Positions 40,315-49,561 are shown, counted from the stretch's first letter. The stretch is 64,000 nt of DNA from Modestobacter muralis (GCF_010682105.1 NZ_JAAGWH010000002.1:49744-113743), one strand, 5' to 3'. Numbers and translations: made by a program. The notes: generated by a model from the sequence alone, not told the origin.

Positions 40315-43035
40315 ATGGGCACATCACCGCACCAGCGCGGGCGGACGACGGCGGGCACGACGGCCTCGGGGCGGGTGAAGGCGGTCGCGGTCCTCGCGGC
40401 GGCGGTCACCGGCTTCGGCGTCGCGGCCGCCGTCGACGCACTGGCACTGCAGGACCTGCCGACGGCGGTCACCGCCGCGGACTTCGGCCCGGCCGGCGAC
40501 GGCCTGACCCGGCTGGTGGTGAGCACTGGGACCGGCGGGCAACTGTCCGACGAGCAGCTGGCCGCGCTGCAGGCCACCCCGCGGGTGGTGTCGGCGCAGC
40601 GGCTGTTCGACGGCTCGGCGCTGGTGGCCACCGAGGGGCTGACGCCCGGTGACCTGACCGCCGTCGTCCCGGGTGCGCAGGTGGTCGTGTCCGAGCCGGG
40701 CACCGTCGCCGCCACGACCATCAGCGACCCGTACTGGTCGCGGTACGGCTACAACCTGCTCAACACCGGCACGAACTCGCAGACCAAGCCGGCGGTCGCC
40801 GGTGCCGACGTCGGCGCCCCCACGGGCTGGCAGGCCGGCACCGGTCGCGGCACGGTCGTCGCGGTGGTCGACAGCGGGATGATGGTCAACCACCCCGACC
40901 TGGCCGGCTCGCTGTGGACCAACCCGAACGAGGCGTGCGGCTCGGTCGACACCGACCGCGACGGCCTGGCCGGCGACTGCCACGGCTGGAACTTCTACGC
41001 CAACACCGCCGACGTCACCAACGGCGGCGGCGACAACAGTCACGGCACCTCGGTCGCCGGGGCCGTGGGCGCCCGGGCCGGCAATGGCACCGGCACCGCC
41101 GGCGTCGCCCCCGACGTCACGATCATGCCGCTGGTCGTCGGCTCCGGGCAGAGCGTCGACGTGTACGCCGGCGCCCAGGCGATCCGGTACGCCGCCGACC
41201 ACGGCGCCGACGTCGTCAACGCCAGCTGGGGCGGCAACGGCGGGGTGCAGATCCTCACCGACGCCATCCGCTACGCCAACAGCAAGGGCGTCGTCGTGGT
41301 GGTCGCGGCCGGCAACGACGCGAACAACCGGGACGCCGTCCCGATGTACCCGGCCAGCCTGGACCTGGAGAACATGGTCACGGTGGGTGCCAGCACGCCC
41401 AGCGACACGATGGCGGGCTTCTCCGCCTACGGGGCGCGCACCGTCGACCTGTTCGCCCCCGGCGACCTGGTCTTCGCCCCGCTCAACGACGGCGGCTACT
41501 TCCTGGTCAGCGGCACGAGCATCGCCTCTCCGCAGGTGGCGGCGGCGTTTGCGCTCTACCGGGCGCAGTACCCCGACGTCACGGCCGCCGAGCTCAAGGC
41601 GAAGTTGTTCGCCGACACCCAGCCGGTGTCGGCCTTCGCCGGCCGTTCGGTCACCGGCGGTCGGCTGTCGCTGACCGCGCTGGGCAACGCCGCGGCCGAG
41701 GTGCGCTACACGTTCACCCGGATGACCGCCGAGGCCGGCGTCGTCTCCCCGCAGCTGGCGGTCAGCGGCACCGCCTCGGCCGGCGACTACGCGGTCACCC
41801 TGGGCCTGGGCATGGAGAACGCCGGCGAGGTCATGGCGGTCGCCGACCAGGCGCTCACCCTGAACGGGACGACGCTGCGCACCGGCGAGGACGGCCAGGC
41901 CACCTTCGCCCTCGGCGGGCGCCCGAGCCTCGGCTCGCTGGTGCTCAGCCCGACTGCGGAGCTGACCGACGGCCGGTACGTGCTGCTGGCGCAGCTGCGC
42001 CGCGACGGCGTCCCGGTCGGCCGCCCGTACGCCGCACCGCTGCTGGTGGGGGCGGCCGCCGCGACCCCGCCGCCGGCGGGCACCGGCCCGTCCACCGGCC
42101 CGTCCACCGCGCCGTCCGCGGCCCCGACCGTCTCCCCGGCCCCGGGCGTCCCGGCGCCCACGACGGCGCCGCGGACCACCACCCCGGCGACGCCGACCAC
42201 CAGCCCCCGGCCGACCGCGTCGGGCCCCGGCTCGGTCGCACCGACGTCGCCCGGCTACCCGACGCCGGCCGTGCCGCCGGTGGGGGCGGCCCCGACCACG
42301 GGTGCCGGCCCGACCTCGGCCGCGCCTCCGTCGGGCGTCCCGGCCCTCACGCGGGCACCGGGCGTCCCGACGACGTCGGCGGCCCCCTCGGCGCCGGCCG
42401 GTCCGACCAGCGCCCGGCCGACGTCCTCGAGCGGTGTGCCCCAGCCCCCGGCCACCGCGGCGCCGACTCCGGGGCCGTCGACCAGCACGCCGACCACCGC
42501 GCCGCCGTCCGGTGGGACGGCACCGGACACCGGTGGGGTGAAGACCTATCCGCAGGTCGGCGCGGCCCGGCTGACCTCGATCAGCCCGACCCGCGTCGAC
42601 GCGGCCGGTGGCACCCGGGTGACGATCACCGGTGGCGCCGTCCCGGCCGGGGCCCGCGTGCGGGTCGGCCTCACGGCGCCGGCAACGGTGACCAGCGCGT
42701 CGTCCAGCCAGGTGGTCTTCACGACGCCGAAGCTGGTCGCCGGCACCTACGACGTGTACGTGTTCGCCCCCGACGGCACCTCCTCGGTGCTCACCGCGGG
42801 CCTGACGTACCTGTCGTCGACCCCGGCGCCTCCCGCGACCCCGGCGCCCACCGCGACCCCGGCGCCCACCGCGACGCCGGCTCCGACGACCCAGCCGGGT
42901 CCGTCGGCGACCGCGCCGGGACCGGTGGTCGGGCCGGGTGGGCAGCGGCTGGTCCGCTCGCCGCTGTTCGCCTCCCTGGCCCCGGCGGTGTGGAAGGTGA
43001 ACTGCTCCTCGGCGTGCAGCGGCCTCGCCGTCTGA
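40315..43035 (+). CDS. Secreted S8 (subtilisin) serine protease with Pro/Thr linker and IPT/TIG domain
   Basis: 906 residues. N-terminal signal-like helix (about 22-45), a propeptide-like region (about 50-130), then the S8 catalytic domain with Asp in VVDSGMMVNHPD, His in DNSHGTSVAG and Ser in SGTSIASPQV, all intact. A beta-rich segment (about 465-580), a long Pro/Thr/Ser/Ala linker (about 585-755) and an IPT/TIG immunoglobulin-like domain (about 760-840, TSISPTRVDAAGGTRVTITGG) follow, and the end has two Cys in CSSAC. It degrades extracellular proteins and may bind a surface through the IPT domain. ATG 40315. Confidence 0.85.
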   Translation: MGTSPHQRGRTTAGTTASGRVKAVAVLAAAVTGFGVAAAVDALALQDLPTAVTAADFGPAGDGLTRLVVSTGTGGQLSDEQLAALQATPRVVSAQRLFDGSALVATEGLTPGDLTAVVPGAQVVVSEPGTVAATTISDPYWSRYGYNLLNTGTNSQTKPAVAGADVGAPTGWQAGTGRGTVVAVVDSGMMVNHPDLAGSLWTNPNEACGSVDTDRDGLAGDCHGWNFYANTADVTNGGGDNSHGTSVAGAVGARAGNGTGTAGVAPDVTIMPLVVGSGQSVDVYAGAQAIRYAADHGADVVNASWGGNGGVQILTDAIRYANSKGVVVVVAAGNDANNRDAVPMYPASLDLENMVTVGASTPSDTMAGFSAYGARTVDLFAPGDLVFAPLNDGGYFLVSGTSIASPQVAAAFALYRAQYPDVTAAELKAKLFADTQPVSAFAGRSVTGGRLSLTALGNAAAEVRYTFTRMTAEAGVVSPQLAVSGTASAGDYAVTLGLGMENAGEVMAVADQALTLNGTTLRTGEDGQATFALGGRPSLGSLVLSPTAELTDGRYVLLAQLRRDGVPVGRPYAAPLLVGAAAATPPPAGTGPSTGPSTAPSAAPTVSPAPGVPAPTTAPRTTTPATPTTSPRPTASGPGSVAPTSPGYPTPAVPPVGAAPTTGAGPTSAAPPSGVPALTRAPGVPTTSAAPSAPAGPTSARPTSSSGVPQPPATAAPTPGPSTSTPTTAPPSGGTAPDTGGVKTYPQVGAARLTSISPTRVDAAGGTRVTITGGAVPAGARVRVGLTAPATVTSASSSQVVFTTPKLVAGTYDVYVFAPDGTSSVLTAGLTYLSSTPAPPATPAPTATPAPTATPAPTTQPGPSATAPGPVVGPGGQRLVRSPLFASLAPAVWKVNCSSACSGLAV

Positions 43036-43045
43036 GCTGAGACCC

Positions 43046-43085
43046 CCGACTGCCCCCGGTGCGTTCCCGCACCGGGGGCAGTCGG
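43046..43085 (+). terminator. Perfect 17-bp hairpin terminator after the protease
   Basis: Arms 43046-43062 and 43069-43085 are exact complements around loop GTTCCC. It starts 10 bases after the protease stop. Its ends (CCGACTG and CAGTCGG) recall the 59-bp repeats but the core differs. Confidence 0.8.
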
Positions 43086-43121
43086 CTGTCGTGCACCAGG
43101 TGGGGCTGCGAGAGTGCGGCC

Positions 43122-43997
43122 ATGAGCCTGTACCGCGAGTTCGCCACCGTCGACGAGCTGACCGCCCAGTACGACATCGAGGCCACCGTCCCCGACTTCG
43201 GCGTCTACGCCGAGGACTACGTCGCCCGCAGCGCCGCCACCCGGGAGGCGCTGCGCGGCACGCTCGACGTGCGCTACGGCGCGACGCTGACCGAGACCTT
43301 CGACGTCTTCCCCGGCCGGGCGGACGGCGAGGGGCTGCAGCCGGCGCTGTTCTTCGTGCACGGCGGGTTCTGGAAGGCCACCGACTCCAAGGTGTGGAGC
43401 TACGTCGCCGATGGCATGGCCCCGCACGGGGTGACGACGGTGGTGGAGAACTACACGCTGGCGCCGGCGGTCACGGTCGCGGAGATCACCCGCCAGCACC
43501 GGGCCGCGTTCGCGTACCTGTACCGCAACGCGAAGTCCCTCGGCGTCGACCGGGACCGGATCGTCATCGCCGGGCACTCGGCGGGCGGGCACGCGGTCGG
43601 TGCGCTGCTGGCCACCGACTGGGTGGGGGAGTACGGCCTGCCCGCGCTGCCCTTCGCCGGCGCGTTGCCGGTGAGCGCGGTGATGGACCTGCGCCCGCTC
43701 GTCTACTCCTTCGTACAGCCCTGGCTCAACCTGACCGTCGAGGACACCCTGGTGCTGTCGCCCCAGCTGAACCTGCCCGAGGTCGCCCCGCCGACGCTCG
43801 CGGTGGTCGGCACGCAGGAGACGCCGGAGTTCGAGCGACAGACCCGCGACTGGGCCGCCGCCTGCGCCGAGGCCGGGCTGCCGGTGGAGTTCCGCACCCT
43901 GGAGCGCAACCACTTCGACATCCTCGACACGCTCGCCGACCCTGACGGCGAGCTGGCGCAGGCGGTCTTGGGCTTCCTGGAGCCCCCGGTCAGCTGA
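43122..43997 (+). CDS. Alpha/beta hydrolase, kynurenine formamidase-like
   Basis: 291 residues. FFVHGGFWKATDSKVWSYV gives the HGG oxyanion motif of the hormone-sensitive-lipase/formamidase group; the nucleophile Ser lies in AGHSAGGHAV around residue 154; candidate Asp and His follow in VVGTQETPEFERQ and ERNHFDIL. Such enzymes cleave N-formyl-kynurenine or similar small amides and esters; no tryptophan-degradation gene is nearby, so the substrate is open. ATG 43122. The stop overlaps the stop of the convergent amidase gene by 8 bp. Confidence 0.8.
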   Translation: MSLYREFATVDELTAQYDIEATVPDFGVYAEDYVARSAATREALRGTLDVRYGATLTETFDVFPGRADGEGLQPALFFVHGGFWKATDSKVWSYVADGMAPHGVTTVVENYTLAPAVTVAEITRQHRAAFAYLYRNAKSLGVDRDRIVIAGHSAGGHAVGALLATDWVGEYGLPALPFAGALPVSAVMDLRPLVYSFVQPWLNLTVEDTLVLSPQLNLPEVAPPTLAVVGTQETPEFERQTRDWAAACAEAGLPVEFRTLERNHFDILDTLADPDGELAQAVLGFLEPPVS

Positions 43998-45354
43998 GCG
44001 CGCGCTCGATCCAGGCGGCGGCGGCGAGCAGGGCGGCGTCCTCACCGGTGCGGCCGACGAGCTGGACGCCGAACGGCAGCCCGTCGTCGGTGCGGCCGGC
44101 CGGCAGCGAGAGCGCCGGCTGGCCGGTGACGTTGAAGGGGCCGGTGAACAGCCCCTCGACCTCGCCCTCGGGGGTGTCGATCGGCGGGGTCAGCGCGGGC
44201 GCGACGTAGGGCGCGGTGGGCCCGAGCAGGACGTCGACGTCGTCCAGCAGCGCCGCGGCGGCGGACAGCAGCTCGTCGCGCCGGCGCACCGCCTCCTCGC
44301 GGGCGGCCGGGTCGGCGCGGCCCGCGGCCTGGAACAGCCGCAGCGTGGCCGGGCCGTACCAGCCGGGCTCGCGGGTGACCCGGTCGCCGTGCACCGCCCA
44401 CGCCTCGGGCAACAGGATCGGCACGAGCAGGTCGCCCAGCTCGAGCAGCACTGCGTCGTCCACCTCGACCACGGTGGCGCCGGCGTCCCGGAGCCGGTCG
44501 ATGACCTTGCGGGTGCGGCGGGCCAGCTCCGGGTCGAGCGCAGGATGGGCCAGTTGGCCGGCCAGCAGGCCGATCCGCGGGGTGGCGGGCTCGGCGGGCA
44601 TCGCGCGGTCGGCGATCACCGCGAGCACCCGCGCGGTCGTGGCGACGTCCCGGGCCAGGACGCCGACGTGGTCCAGCGACGGCGACAGCGGCGTCACGCC
44701 GTCCACGGGCACGAGCCCGAACGAGGGCTTGAGGCCGACGACGCCGCAGTAGTGCGCGGGCAGCCGGATCGACCCGCCGGTGTCGGTGCCCAGCGCGGCC
44801 GGGACGACCCCGGCGCCGACGAGCGCTGCCGACCCGCCGCTGGAGCCGCCCGCCGTCCGGTCGGGGCGGACCGGGTTGAGCGCCTCGGGCAGATCGGGGT
44901 GCGGGGCGCCGGCGGCGTACTCGAGCAGCGAGGTGGTGGCGACGACGTCGGCCGCCGCGGCGCGCAGCCGGGCGACGACCGGGGCGTCGGAGGCGGCGGG
45001 CGGGCCGCCCATCGCGTGCGGGTTGCCGTCGCCGCGGACGGCTCCGGCGACGTCGATCATGTCCTTGACCGCGACGTGCAGGCCCTCGAGCGGCCCGTAC
45101 GGCGCCCGCGGGGGAGCGTCGAGGACCTGGACGACGGCGCGCAGCGGACGGCCGACGCGGTCGAGCGCCTCGTAGGTGGCGAGCAGGTCGAGGACGGCCG
45201 GGCCGGGCTGCCGGTCGCCGTCCTCGATCGTCGTCTGCAGCGCCCGGACGTGGCCGGACAGCCGGGGGAGCGCCGCCCACACCGCGGCCCAGCGGGGGTC
45301 GGCGGTGGGCAGTCCGCCGAGGAGCCGGGCAACGTCGTCCGGAGTGCTGGGCAT
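43990..45354 (-). CDS. Amidase signature family protein
   Basis: 454 residues. The Ser-cisSer-Lys triad is in place: Lys in LHVAVKDMIDVAG, the Gly/Ser-rich signature GGSSGGSAALV, and the nucleophile in GTDTGGSIRLPAHYCGVVGLKPS (split over residues ~205-225). It hydrolyses an amide; the family also includes GatA, but no GatB or GatC is nearby and an N-terminal extension of about 85 residues argues against GatA. ATG 45354 has GAGGAGA upstream. Confidence 0.85.
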   Translation of the reverse strand: MPSTPDDVARLLGGLPTADPRWAAVWAALPRLSGHVRALQTTIEDGDRQPGPAVLDLLATYEALDRVGRPLRAVVQVLDAPPRAPYGPLEGLHVAVKDMIDVAGAVRGDGNPHAMGGPPAASDAPVVARLRAAAADVVATTSLLEYAAGAPHPDLPEALNPVRPDRTAGGSSGGSAALVGAGVVPAALGTDTGGSIRLPAHYCGVVGLKPSFGLVPVDGVTPLSPSLDHVGVLARDVATTARVLAVIADRAMPAEPATPRIGLLAGQLAHPALDPELARRTRKVIDRLRDAGATVVEVDDAVLLELGDLLVPILLPEAWAVHGDRVTREPGWYGPATLRLFQAAGRADPAAREEAVRRRDELLSAAAALLDDVDVLLGPTAPYVAPALTPPIDTPEGEVEGLFTGPFNVTGQPALSLPAGRTDDGLPFGVQLVGRTGEDAALLAAAAWIERALS

Positions 45355-45511
45355 GTCTCTCCTCGGTCGGGGTGACCGGGACGCTAGTCGGGGTCGAGCC
45401 CACGACCGTTGTGTGAGCGACCGGTCACAGACTGTCCGTGATCGCGCTCTCAGCGGAACTGGTCGGTACCGGGACCTGTCCGGGACGCTCCGCAAGCCTC
45501 ACCATCCCTGC

Positions 45512-45919
45512 ATGACGTCAGCGGAGGTGGTCGGCAGCCGGCCGTCCCGTCGTGCGCGGTCCCGGATCGTCGTCGCCCTGGACGGGACGGCGGCGACCAC
45601 GGCGGAGCTCGTGCGCGCCCTGCGGGACGCCGCGCGGCAGGAGGGCTCGGTGCTCGCCTGCGCCGTGGTCGACCGCCGGGCCGACGACGTCGAGCGCGCA
45701 CTGGCCGAGGCCGCGCTGACGGAGCAGGTGGCCCGGGCGGTCGCCGACACCGGCGTCCGCGGCCGCACCGAGACCGCGCTGCTGGACCCGGTGGTGTTCG
45801 AGGCGCTGTGCGACACCGCCCGCGGCGGCACCCTCGTCGTCGTCCACGAGCACGGCCGCACCGCGCTGCGCCCGGCGTCGCCGCGCGTCGTCGTCCGTCC
45901 GCTCACCCGGCACGGCTGA
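45512..45919 (+). CDS. UspA-like small protein
   Basis: 135 residues. SRIVVALDGTAATTAELVRALRDAA (about 18-42) resembles the start of a universal stress protein, and the middle has VFEALCDTARGGTLVVVHEH where UspA normally has a nucleotide-binding loop. The usual G-2x-G-9x-G(S/T) motif is not complete, so nucleotide binding is doubtful. CACCAT lies 6 bases before ATG 45512 and could be a -10 box. The gene ends directly before a permease remnant. Confidence 0.55.
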   Translation: MTSAEVVGSRPSRRARSRIVVALDGTAATTAELVRALRDAARQEGSVLACAVVDRRADDVERALAEAALTEQVARAVADTGVRGRTETALLDPVVFEALCDTARGGTLVVVHEHGRTALRPASPRVVVRPLTRHG

Positions 45920-45924
45920 GGCCG

Positions 45925-46053
45925 CTCGCCGGCTCCGTCCCCAACGAGCTGTTGATCGCGCTGCCCTACCTGGTCGTCATCGCCGCGCTGGCCGTCCGCG
46001 GTCGCGGTGTGCGCTACCCGGGCTCGTACCTCACCCCCGATCGCCGGGCTTGA
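45925..46053 (+). pseudogene. C-terminal remnant of a nucleoside/BmpA-type ABC permease gene
   Basis: About 42 codons (GSVPNELLIALPYLVVIAAL, then VRGRGVRYPGSYLTPDRRA) resemble the last helix and tail of a nucleoside ABC permease of the YufQ type, where PNELLIALPYLVV and P-x-YLTP-R are typical. The rest of the gene is missing; upstream is the stop of the Usp-like gene. It lies 25 bp before the cytosine deaminase, a natural operon partner. I read it as a truncated gene. It might be checked as a fused reading frame from 45808, but that upstream part has no likeness to anything. Confidence 0.55.
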
Positions 46054-46078
46054 GCCCACCGTTTCCTGGAGGTCTGCC

Positions 46079-46534
46079 ATGTCCATGCCCGTTCCTGCCG
46101 AGCTGCTCGCCCATGCCGTCGCCGAGGCCCGCAAGGCACGCGACGAGGGCGGGGTGCCGATCGGCGCCGCGCTCGTCGTCGACGGGGAGGTGCTCGCCGT
46201 CGGGCACAACCGGCGCGTGCAGGAGGCCAGCGCCATCCTGCACGGCGAGACCGACTGCCTGGAGGCCGCCGGCCGGCTGCCCGCCTCGGTCTACGCCCGG
46301 GCCACGATGGTGACCACGCTGTCGCCGTGCGACATGTGCACCGGGGCGATCCTGCTGTACGAGATCCCGCGCGTGGTGATCGGGGAGAACCGCACCTTCA
46401 TGGGCGGTGAGGAGCTGCTGCGCTCGCGGGGCGTCGACGTCGTCGTCCTGGACGACGCCAAGTGCATCGCGCTGATGGAGGAATTCATCGCCCGCGAGCC
46501 CGGGTTGTGGAACGAGGACATCGGTGAGCCGTGA
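46079..46534 (+). CDS. Yeast-type cytosine deaminase
   Basis: 151 residues. Zinc ligands and catalytic Glu are His55-Gly-Glu57 (HGETD) and Cys84/Cys87 in SPCDMCTGAILLY. These are exactly seven less than His62, Glu64, Cys91 and Cys94 of Saccharomyces Fcy1. The C-terminal part (IPRVVIGENRTF, then VDVVVLDDAKC and WNEDIGEP) also follows Fcy1 closely, not the metallo-TIM-barrel CodA of E. coli. It should turn cytosine into uracil; other nucleobases are possible. ATG 46079 follows GGAGG. A permease remnant lies immediately upstream. Confidence 0.85.
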   Translation: MSMPVPAELLAHAVAEARKARDEGGVPIGAALVVDGEVLAVGHNRRVQEASAILHGETDCLEAAGRLPASVYARATMVTTLSPCDMCTGAILLYEIPRVVIGENRTFMGGEELLRSRGVDVVVLDDAKCIALMEEFIAREPGLWNEDIGEP

Positions 46535-46569
46535 GCCGGCTGAGGGTCATGAGCCGGTGAGCGGCCTGA

Positions 46570-47775
46570 TCACGGACGAGGTGCCTGCCGTCGGCCCGCA
46601 CGGGTGGCGAAGGCGTCCACCGCGGTGAGCACCTCGGCCGCCTGCCACAGCCGATGGCGAGCCCGGCCGGTGAACTCGGTGACCACGCCCGCGGCGAGGA
46701 GGGGCTCGAGCGCGCGCAGGGCGTTGCCCGGGGTGACGCCGACCTCACGTGCGATGGTGGCGGCGTCGAGCACTGGCTGGCGCAGGAGCAGGTCCGCCAC
46801 CCGCCAGGCCGCGGCGTCCCGGCGGGCGCTCACGACGTCGTCCCACCGGGCGCGCACCTCGTGCAGCTCGGCGACGAGTTCTCGGGCGTTGACCACGGCC
46901 GCCAGTGCGCCGTTGGCCAGCGCCGAGACGATCGGAGCCGGATCTCCGTCCCGGTAGGCGGTGAGTGCGGCGAAGTAGTCGTCGATCCCGCTCAGCAGGC
47001 CGGCGGAGACCGGGACGGTGACGGCGCGGGTCAGCTCCTGGCGGCGCAGGAGAGCGTGGATGAGTGCTCGACCGGTCCGCCCGTTGCCGTCGGGGAAGGG
47101 GTGGATGGTCTCGAACTGCGCATGGCTGACCGCGGCGAGCGTCAGGACCGGAACGTCTTCCCGGCGGGCGAAGGCCACCAGGTCGTCGATGAGCGCGGGG
47201 ACCTCGTCGGCGACCGGGGGGATGAACGCCGCGCCGTGCGGGCCGTACGTGTCGCCGCCGATCCACACCTGGTCGGTACGCCACCGCCCGGCGATGGTGG
47301 GCTCGACCTCGTCGAGCAGGGCGGCGTGCATCGCCAGGATGGTGCTCGGGTTCAGGTCGTCGGCCAGGTCGAGGGCCGCCCGCATCGCGCGGACGTTGCC
47401 GAGGACGGACGCCGCGTTCTTGTTGGCGCCGTCGCCCAGTTCCGCGACGGCGATGGCCTTCGCGCCGGCGGTGAGCTGCTCGATCTGCGACGAGGACGCC
47501 GACTCGCTGCGCAGCAGCACGGTGGCGAAGGGGGCGATCTCACCACCGAGCTGTGCGTCGAAGCGGGCGATCTCCCGGGACGCCTCGTCCGCCAGCGTCG
47601 CGGTCGCGGCGTCGAGCGAGGGCGTGCGCGCCGCGATCGGGGAGACGACAGCGGCCAGGTAGGGGCCCGAGTGGCGTTCCCGGACCGAGCGGGGAACCAG
47701 GTCAGCGGGCAGGGTGGGTCGCCAGGACACCTCTCGCTGCGACACCGCGGGCCAAGGCTCTCCATCCGAGGACAT
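46570..47775 (-). CDS. fic: Fic-domain AMPylase with C-terminal HTH
   Basis: 401 residues. An N-terminal helix with LLRSESASSSQIEQL holds a motif close to the Fic inhibitory sequence (S/T-x3-E-G/N) but with Gln after the Glu. The Fic core carries HPFPDGNGRTGR with catalytic His225. A wHTH-like C-terminus (about 335-390: AATIAREVGVTPGNALRALEPLLAAGVV) probably binds DNA. Fic proteins transfer AMP to target proteins. ATG 47775 (or TTG three bases upstream) has GGTGGG close by, and a perfect inverted repeat lies upstream. Confidence 0.85.
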   Translation of the reverse strand: MSSDGEPWPAVSQREVSWRPTLPADLVPRSVRERHSGPYLAAVVSPIAARTPSLDAATATLADEASREIARFDAQLGGEIAPFATVLLRSESASSSQIEQLTAGAKAIAVAELGDGANKNAASVLGNVRAMRAALDLADDLNPSTILAMHAALLDEVEPTIAGRWRTDQVWIGGDTYGPHGAAFIPPVADEVPALIDDLVAFARREDVPVLTLAAVSHAQFETIHPFPDGNGRTGRALIHALLRRQELTRAVTVPVSAGLLSGIDDYFAALTAYRDGDPAPIVSALANGALAAVVNARELVAELHEVRARWDDVVSARRDAAAWRVADLLLRQPVLDAATIAREVGVTPGNALRALEPLLAAGVVTEFTGRARHRLWQAAEVLTAVDAFATRAGRRQAPRP

Positions 47776-47787
47776 CAACCCACCTTA

Positions 47788-47813
47788 TTCTCACTTCAGG
47801 CCGGAAGTGAGAA
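47788..47813. promoter_or_regulatory. Palindrome upstream of fic
   Basis: TTCTCACTTC and GAAGTGAGAA form perfect 10-bp arms around AGGCCG, 13 bases upstream of the fic ATG. A GAATAA -10-like box overlaps the proximal arm on the minus strand. It could be the site through which the Fic C-terminal HTH represses its own gene. Confidence 0.55.
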
Positions 47814-47877
47814 GAAGTTGTCGGTGGCTGCCGAGATCGAGTGACGGTCCGCCGCCTCACGCGCTCACCCACCGAGG

Positions 47878-48663
47878 TCACGCAGGGGTGGGCACCGTGT
47901 GCACCAAGGCGGCGATCTGCCGCTTCACCTCGTTGAACGCCGGTGAGGTGACGTCCCGGTCGGCGAGCTCGACCGGCACGACGGCCTGGACGTGCCCGGG
48001 CACCCCGTGCGAGGCGCCGCCGGTCATCACCACGACCCGGTCGGCGAGGTAGACGGCCTCCTCGATCGAGTGGGTCACGAACACGACCGTCGTCCGGGTC
48101 TCGACGTGGATCCGCCTGAGCTCGGTCTGCAGGTCGGTACGGGTGAGCGCGTCGAGTGCCCCGAACGGCTCGTCCATGAGCAGCAGCGACGGGTCGTTGG
48201 CGAGCACCCGGGCGATCGCCACCCGCTGCTGCATACCGCCCGACAGCTGGGAGGGGTACTTCGCGGCGAACCGGGTGAGCCCGACCGCGGCGATGAACTT
48301 GTCCGTGACCGCGGTGATCTCTCCCTTGGGCAGCTTCTTCCGCGACGGCCCGTAGGCGACGTTCTCCCGCACCGACAGCCACGGGAACAGCCCGTAGTCC
48401 TGGAAGACGACGCCGCGGTCGGGGCCGGGCCCGGTGACCGGTGTGCCGCCGACCTCGACGCTGCCGGCGGTGGGCCGCTCGAAGCCGGCCAGGATGCGCA
48501 GCAGCGTGCTCTTGCCGCAGCCGCTGGCGCCGACCACGGCGACGAACTCACCGGAGGCGATGGTCAGGTCGACGTCGGCCATCGCGGCGACGCCGCCGTC
48601 GTAGGTCTTGCCGAGGCCGCTGATCCGGACGTCGGCCGTGCGGCCGGCGATGAGGTGGTCCAT
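47878..48663 (-). CDS. SsuB/TauB-like ABC importer ATPase
   Basis: 261 residues. Walker A GASGCGKST, Q-loop FQDYGLFPW, signature LSGGMQQR, Walker B LLLMDEPFGALD and H-loop VTHSIEEA match the nitrate/sulfonate/taurine importer ATPases. It is the third gene of a substrate-binding protein, permease, ATPase operon read on the minus strand. ATG 48663 has AGGAG and lies 9 bp after the permease stop. The substrate cannot be told from the ATPase. Confidence 0.9.
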   Translation of the reverse strand: MDHLIAGRTADVRISGLGKTYDGGVAAMADVDLTIASGEFVAVVGASGCGKSTLLRILAGFERPTAGSVEVGGTPVTGPGPDRGVVFQDYGLFPWLSVRENVAYGPSRKKLPKGEITAVTDKFIAAVGLTRFAAKYPSQLSGGMQQRVAIARVLANDPSLLLMDEPFGALDALTRTDLQTELRRIHVETRTTVVFVTHSIEEAVYLADRVVVMTGGASHGVPGHVQAVVPVELADRDVTSPAFNEVKRQIAALVHTVPTPA

Positions 48664-48672
48664 GGTCAGCTC

Positions 48673-49539
48673 CTACTTGATCAGCGGACGGTCGCGGAAC
48701 AGGAGGCGGACGACGAGCTTCAGCAGCCGGTCGGAGAGGAACCCGGCGACGGCGATGCAGATCATCCCGACGACGATCTGGTCGGTCTGGACGACGTCAC
48801 GGGCCAGGAAGATGGTCGAACCGAGGCCGGTCGGCACCCCGGTGGTCTCGCTCAGCACGAGGATCACCCAGGACAGACCGAGGCCCACCCGCATGCCGTT
48901 GACGATCGCCGGTGCCGAGGCGGGCAGCACCACGCGCAGCAGCGTGCCGGCGCCGGAGGTGCCGAGCATCCGGGCGGCCTCCAGCAGCCGCTCGGGCACC
49001 TGGCGGGCGCCGCTGATCGTGCCGAGCACGATCGGGAAGAAGGCCGACAGCGTGATCAGGAAGATCGAGGCCTGGTCGCCGTAGCCGATCAGCAGCGCGA
49101 CCAGCGGCACCCAGGCGGTCGCCGGGATGGGCCGGAACAGGTTGATCATCGGGTCGAAGAGAGCGTTGGCGGTGGTGAAGCGGCCCATCAGCACGCCGAG
49201 CGGGACGGCGATCAGCGTGGCCAGGGCGAAGCCGGCGAAGACGCGCATCGCGCTGGCCGGCAGGTCCTCCCAGAGCAGGTTGCTGAAGGCGTTGTCCCGG
49301 GTGCCGACGACGTAGTTGGCCAGGCCGCCGGCGACGTCGGCGGGGTAGGGGAGGAAGCCCATCCGGATCCCGAAGGGCAGCTCCCACCTCCCCTCCCGGC
49401 CCAGGTGCCAGAGGAGCAGGAACAGCAGCGGGACCGGCAGCCCGAGCAGCACGGGGCGCAGCCGGCCCTTGCGCCGTGGTCGTCGTTCGGCCGGGGCCGT
49501 CGGGACGGCGGCCGACACGGGGACGGCGGTGGTGGTCAT
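48673..49539 (-). CDS. SsuC/TauC-like ABC importer permease
   Basis: 288 residues with about six helices. The EAA loop (EAARMLGTSGAGTLLRVVLPASAP) and RPIPATAWVPL are typical for nitrate/sulfonate/taurine permeases. A cytoplasmic N-terminus of about 25 residues is rich in Arg. ATG 49539. The hairpin at 49562-49592 separates it from the binding-protein gene upstream. Confidence 0.9.
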   Translation of the reverse strand: MTTTAVPVSAAVPTAPAERRPRRKGRLRPVLLGLPVPLLFLLLWHLGREGRWELPFGIRMGFLPYPADVAGGLANYVVGTRDNAFSNLLWEDLPASAMRVFAGFALATLIAVPLGVLMGRFTTANALFDPMINLFRPIPATAWVPLVALLIGYGDQASIFLITLSAFFPIVLGTISGARQVPERLLEAARMLGTSGAGTLLRVVLPASAPAIVNGMRVGLGLSWVILVLSETTGVPTGLGSTIFLARDVVQTDQIVVGMICIAVAGFLSDRLLKLVVRLLFRDRPLIK

Positions 49540-49561
49540 GGTGCTACCTCCCGGCTGGGGT

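Noticed and set aside
43990..45354. GatA subunit of amidotransferase
   Set aside because: No GatB/GatC neighbours and a long N-terminal extension; called only amidase.
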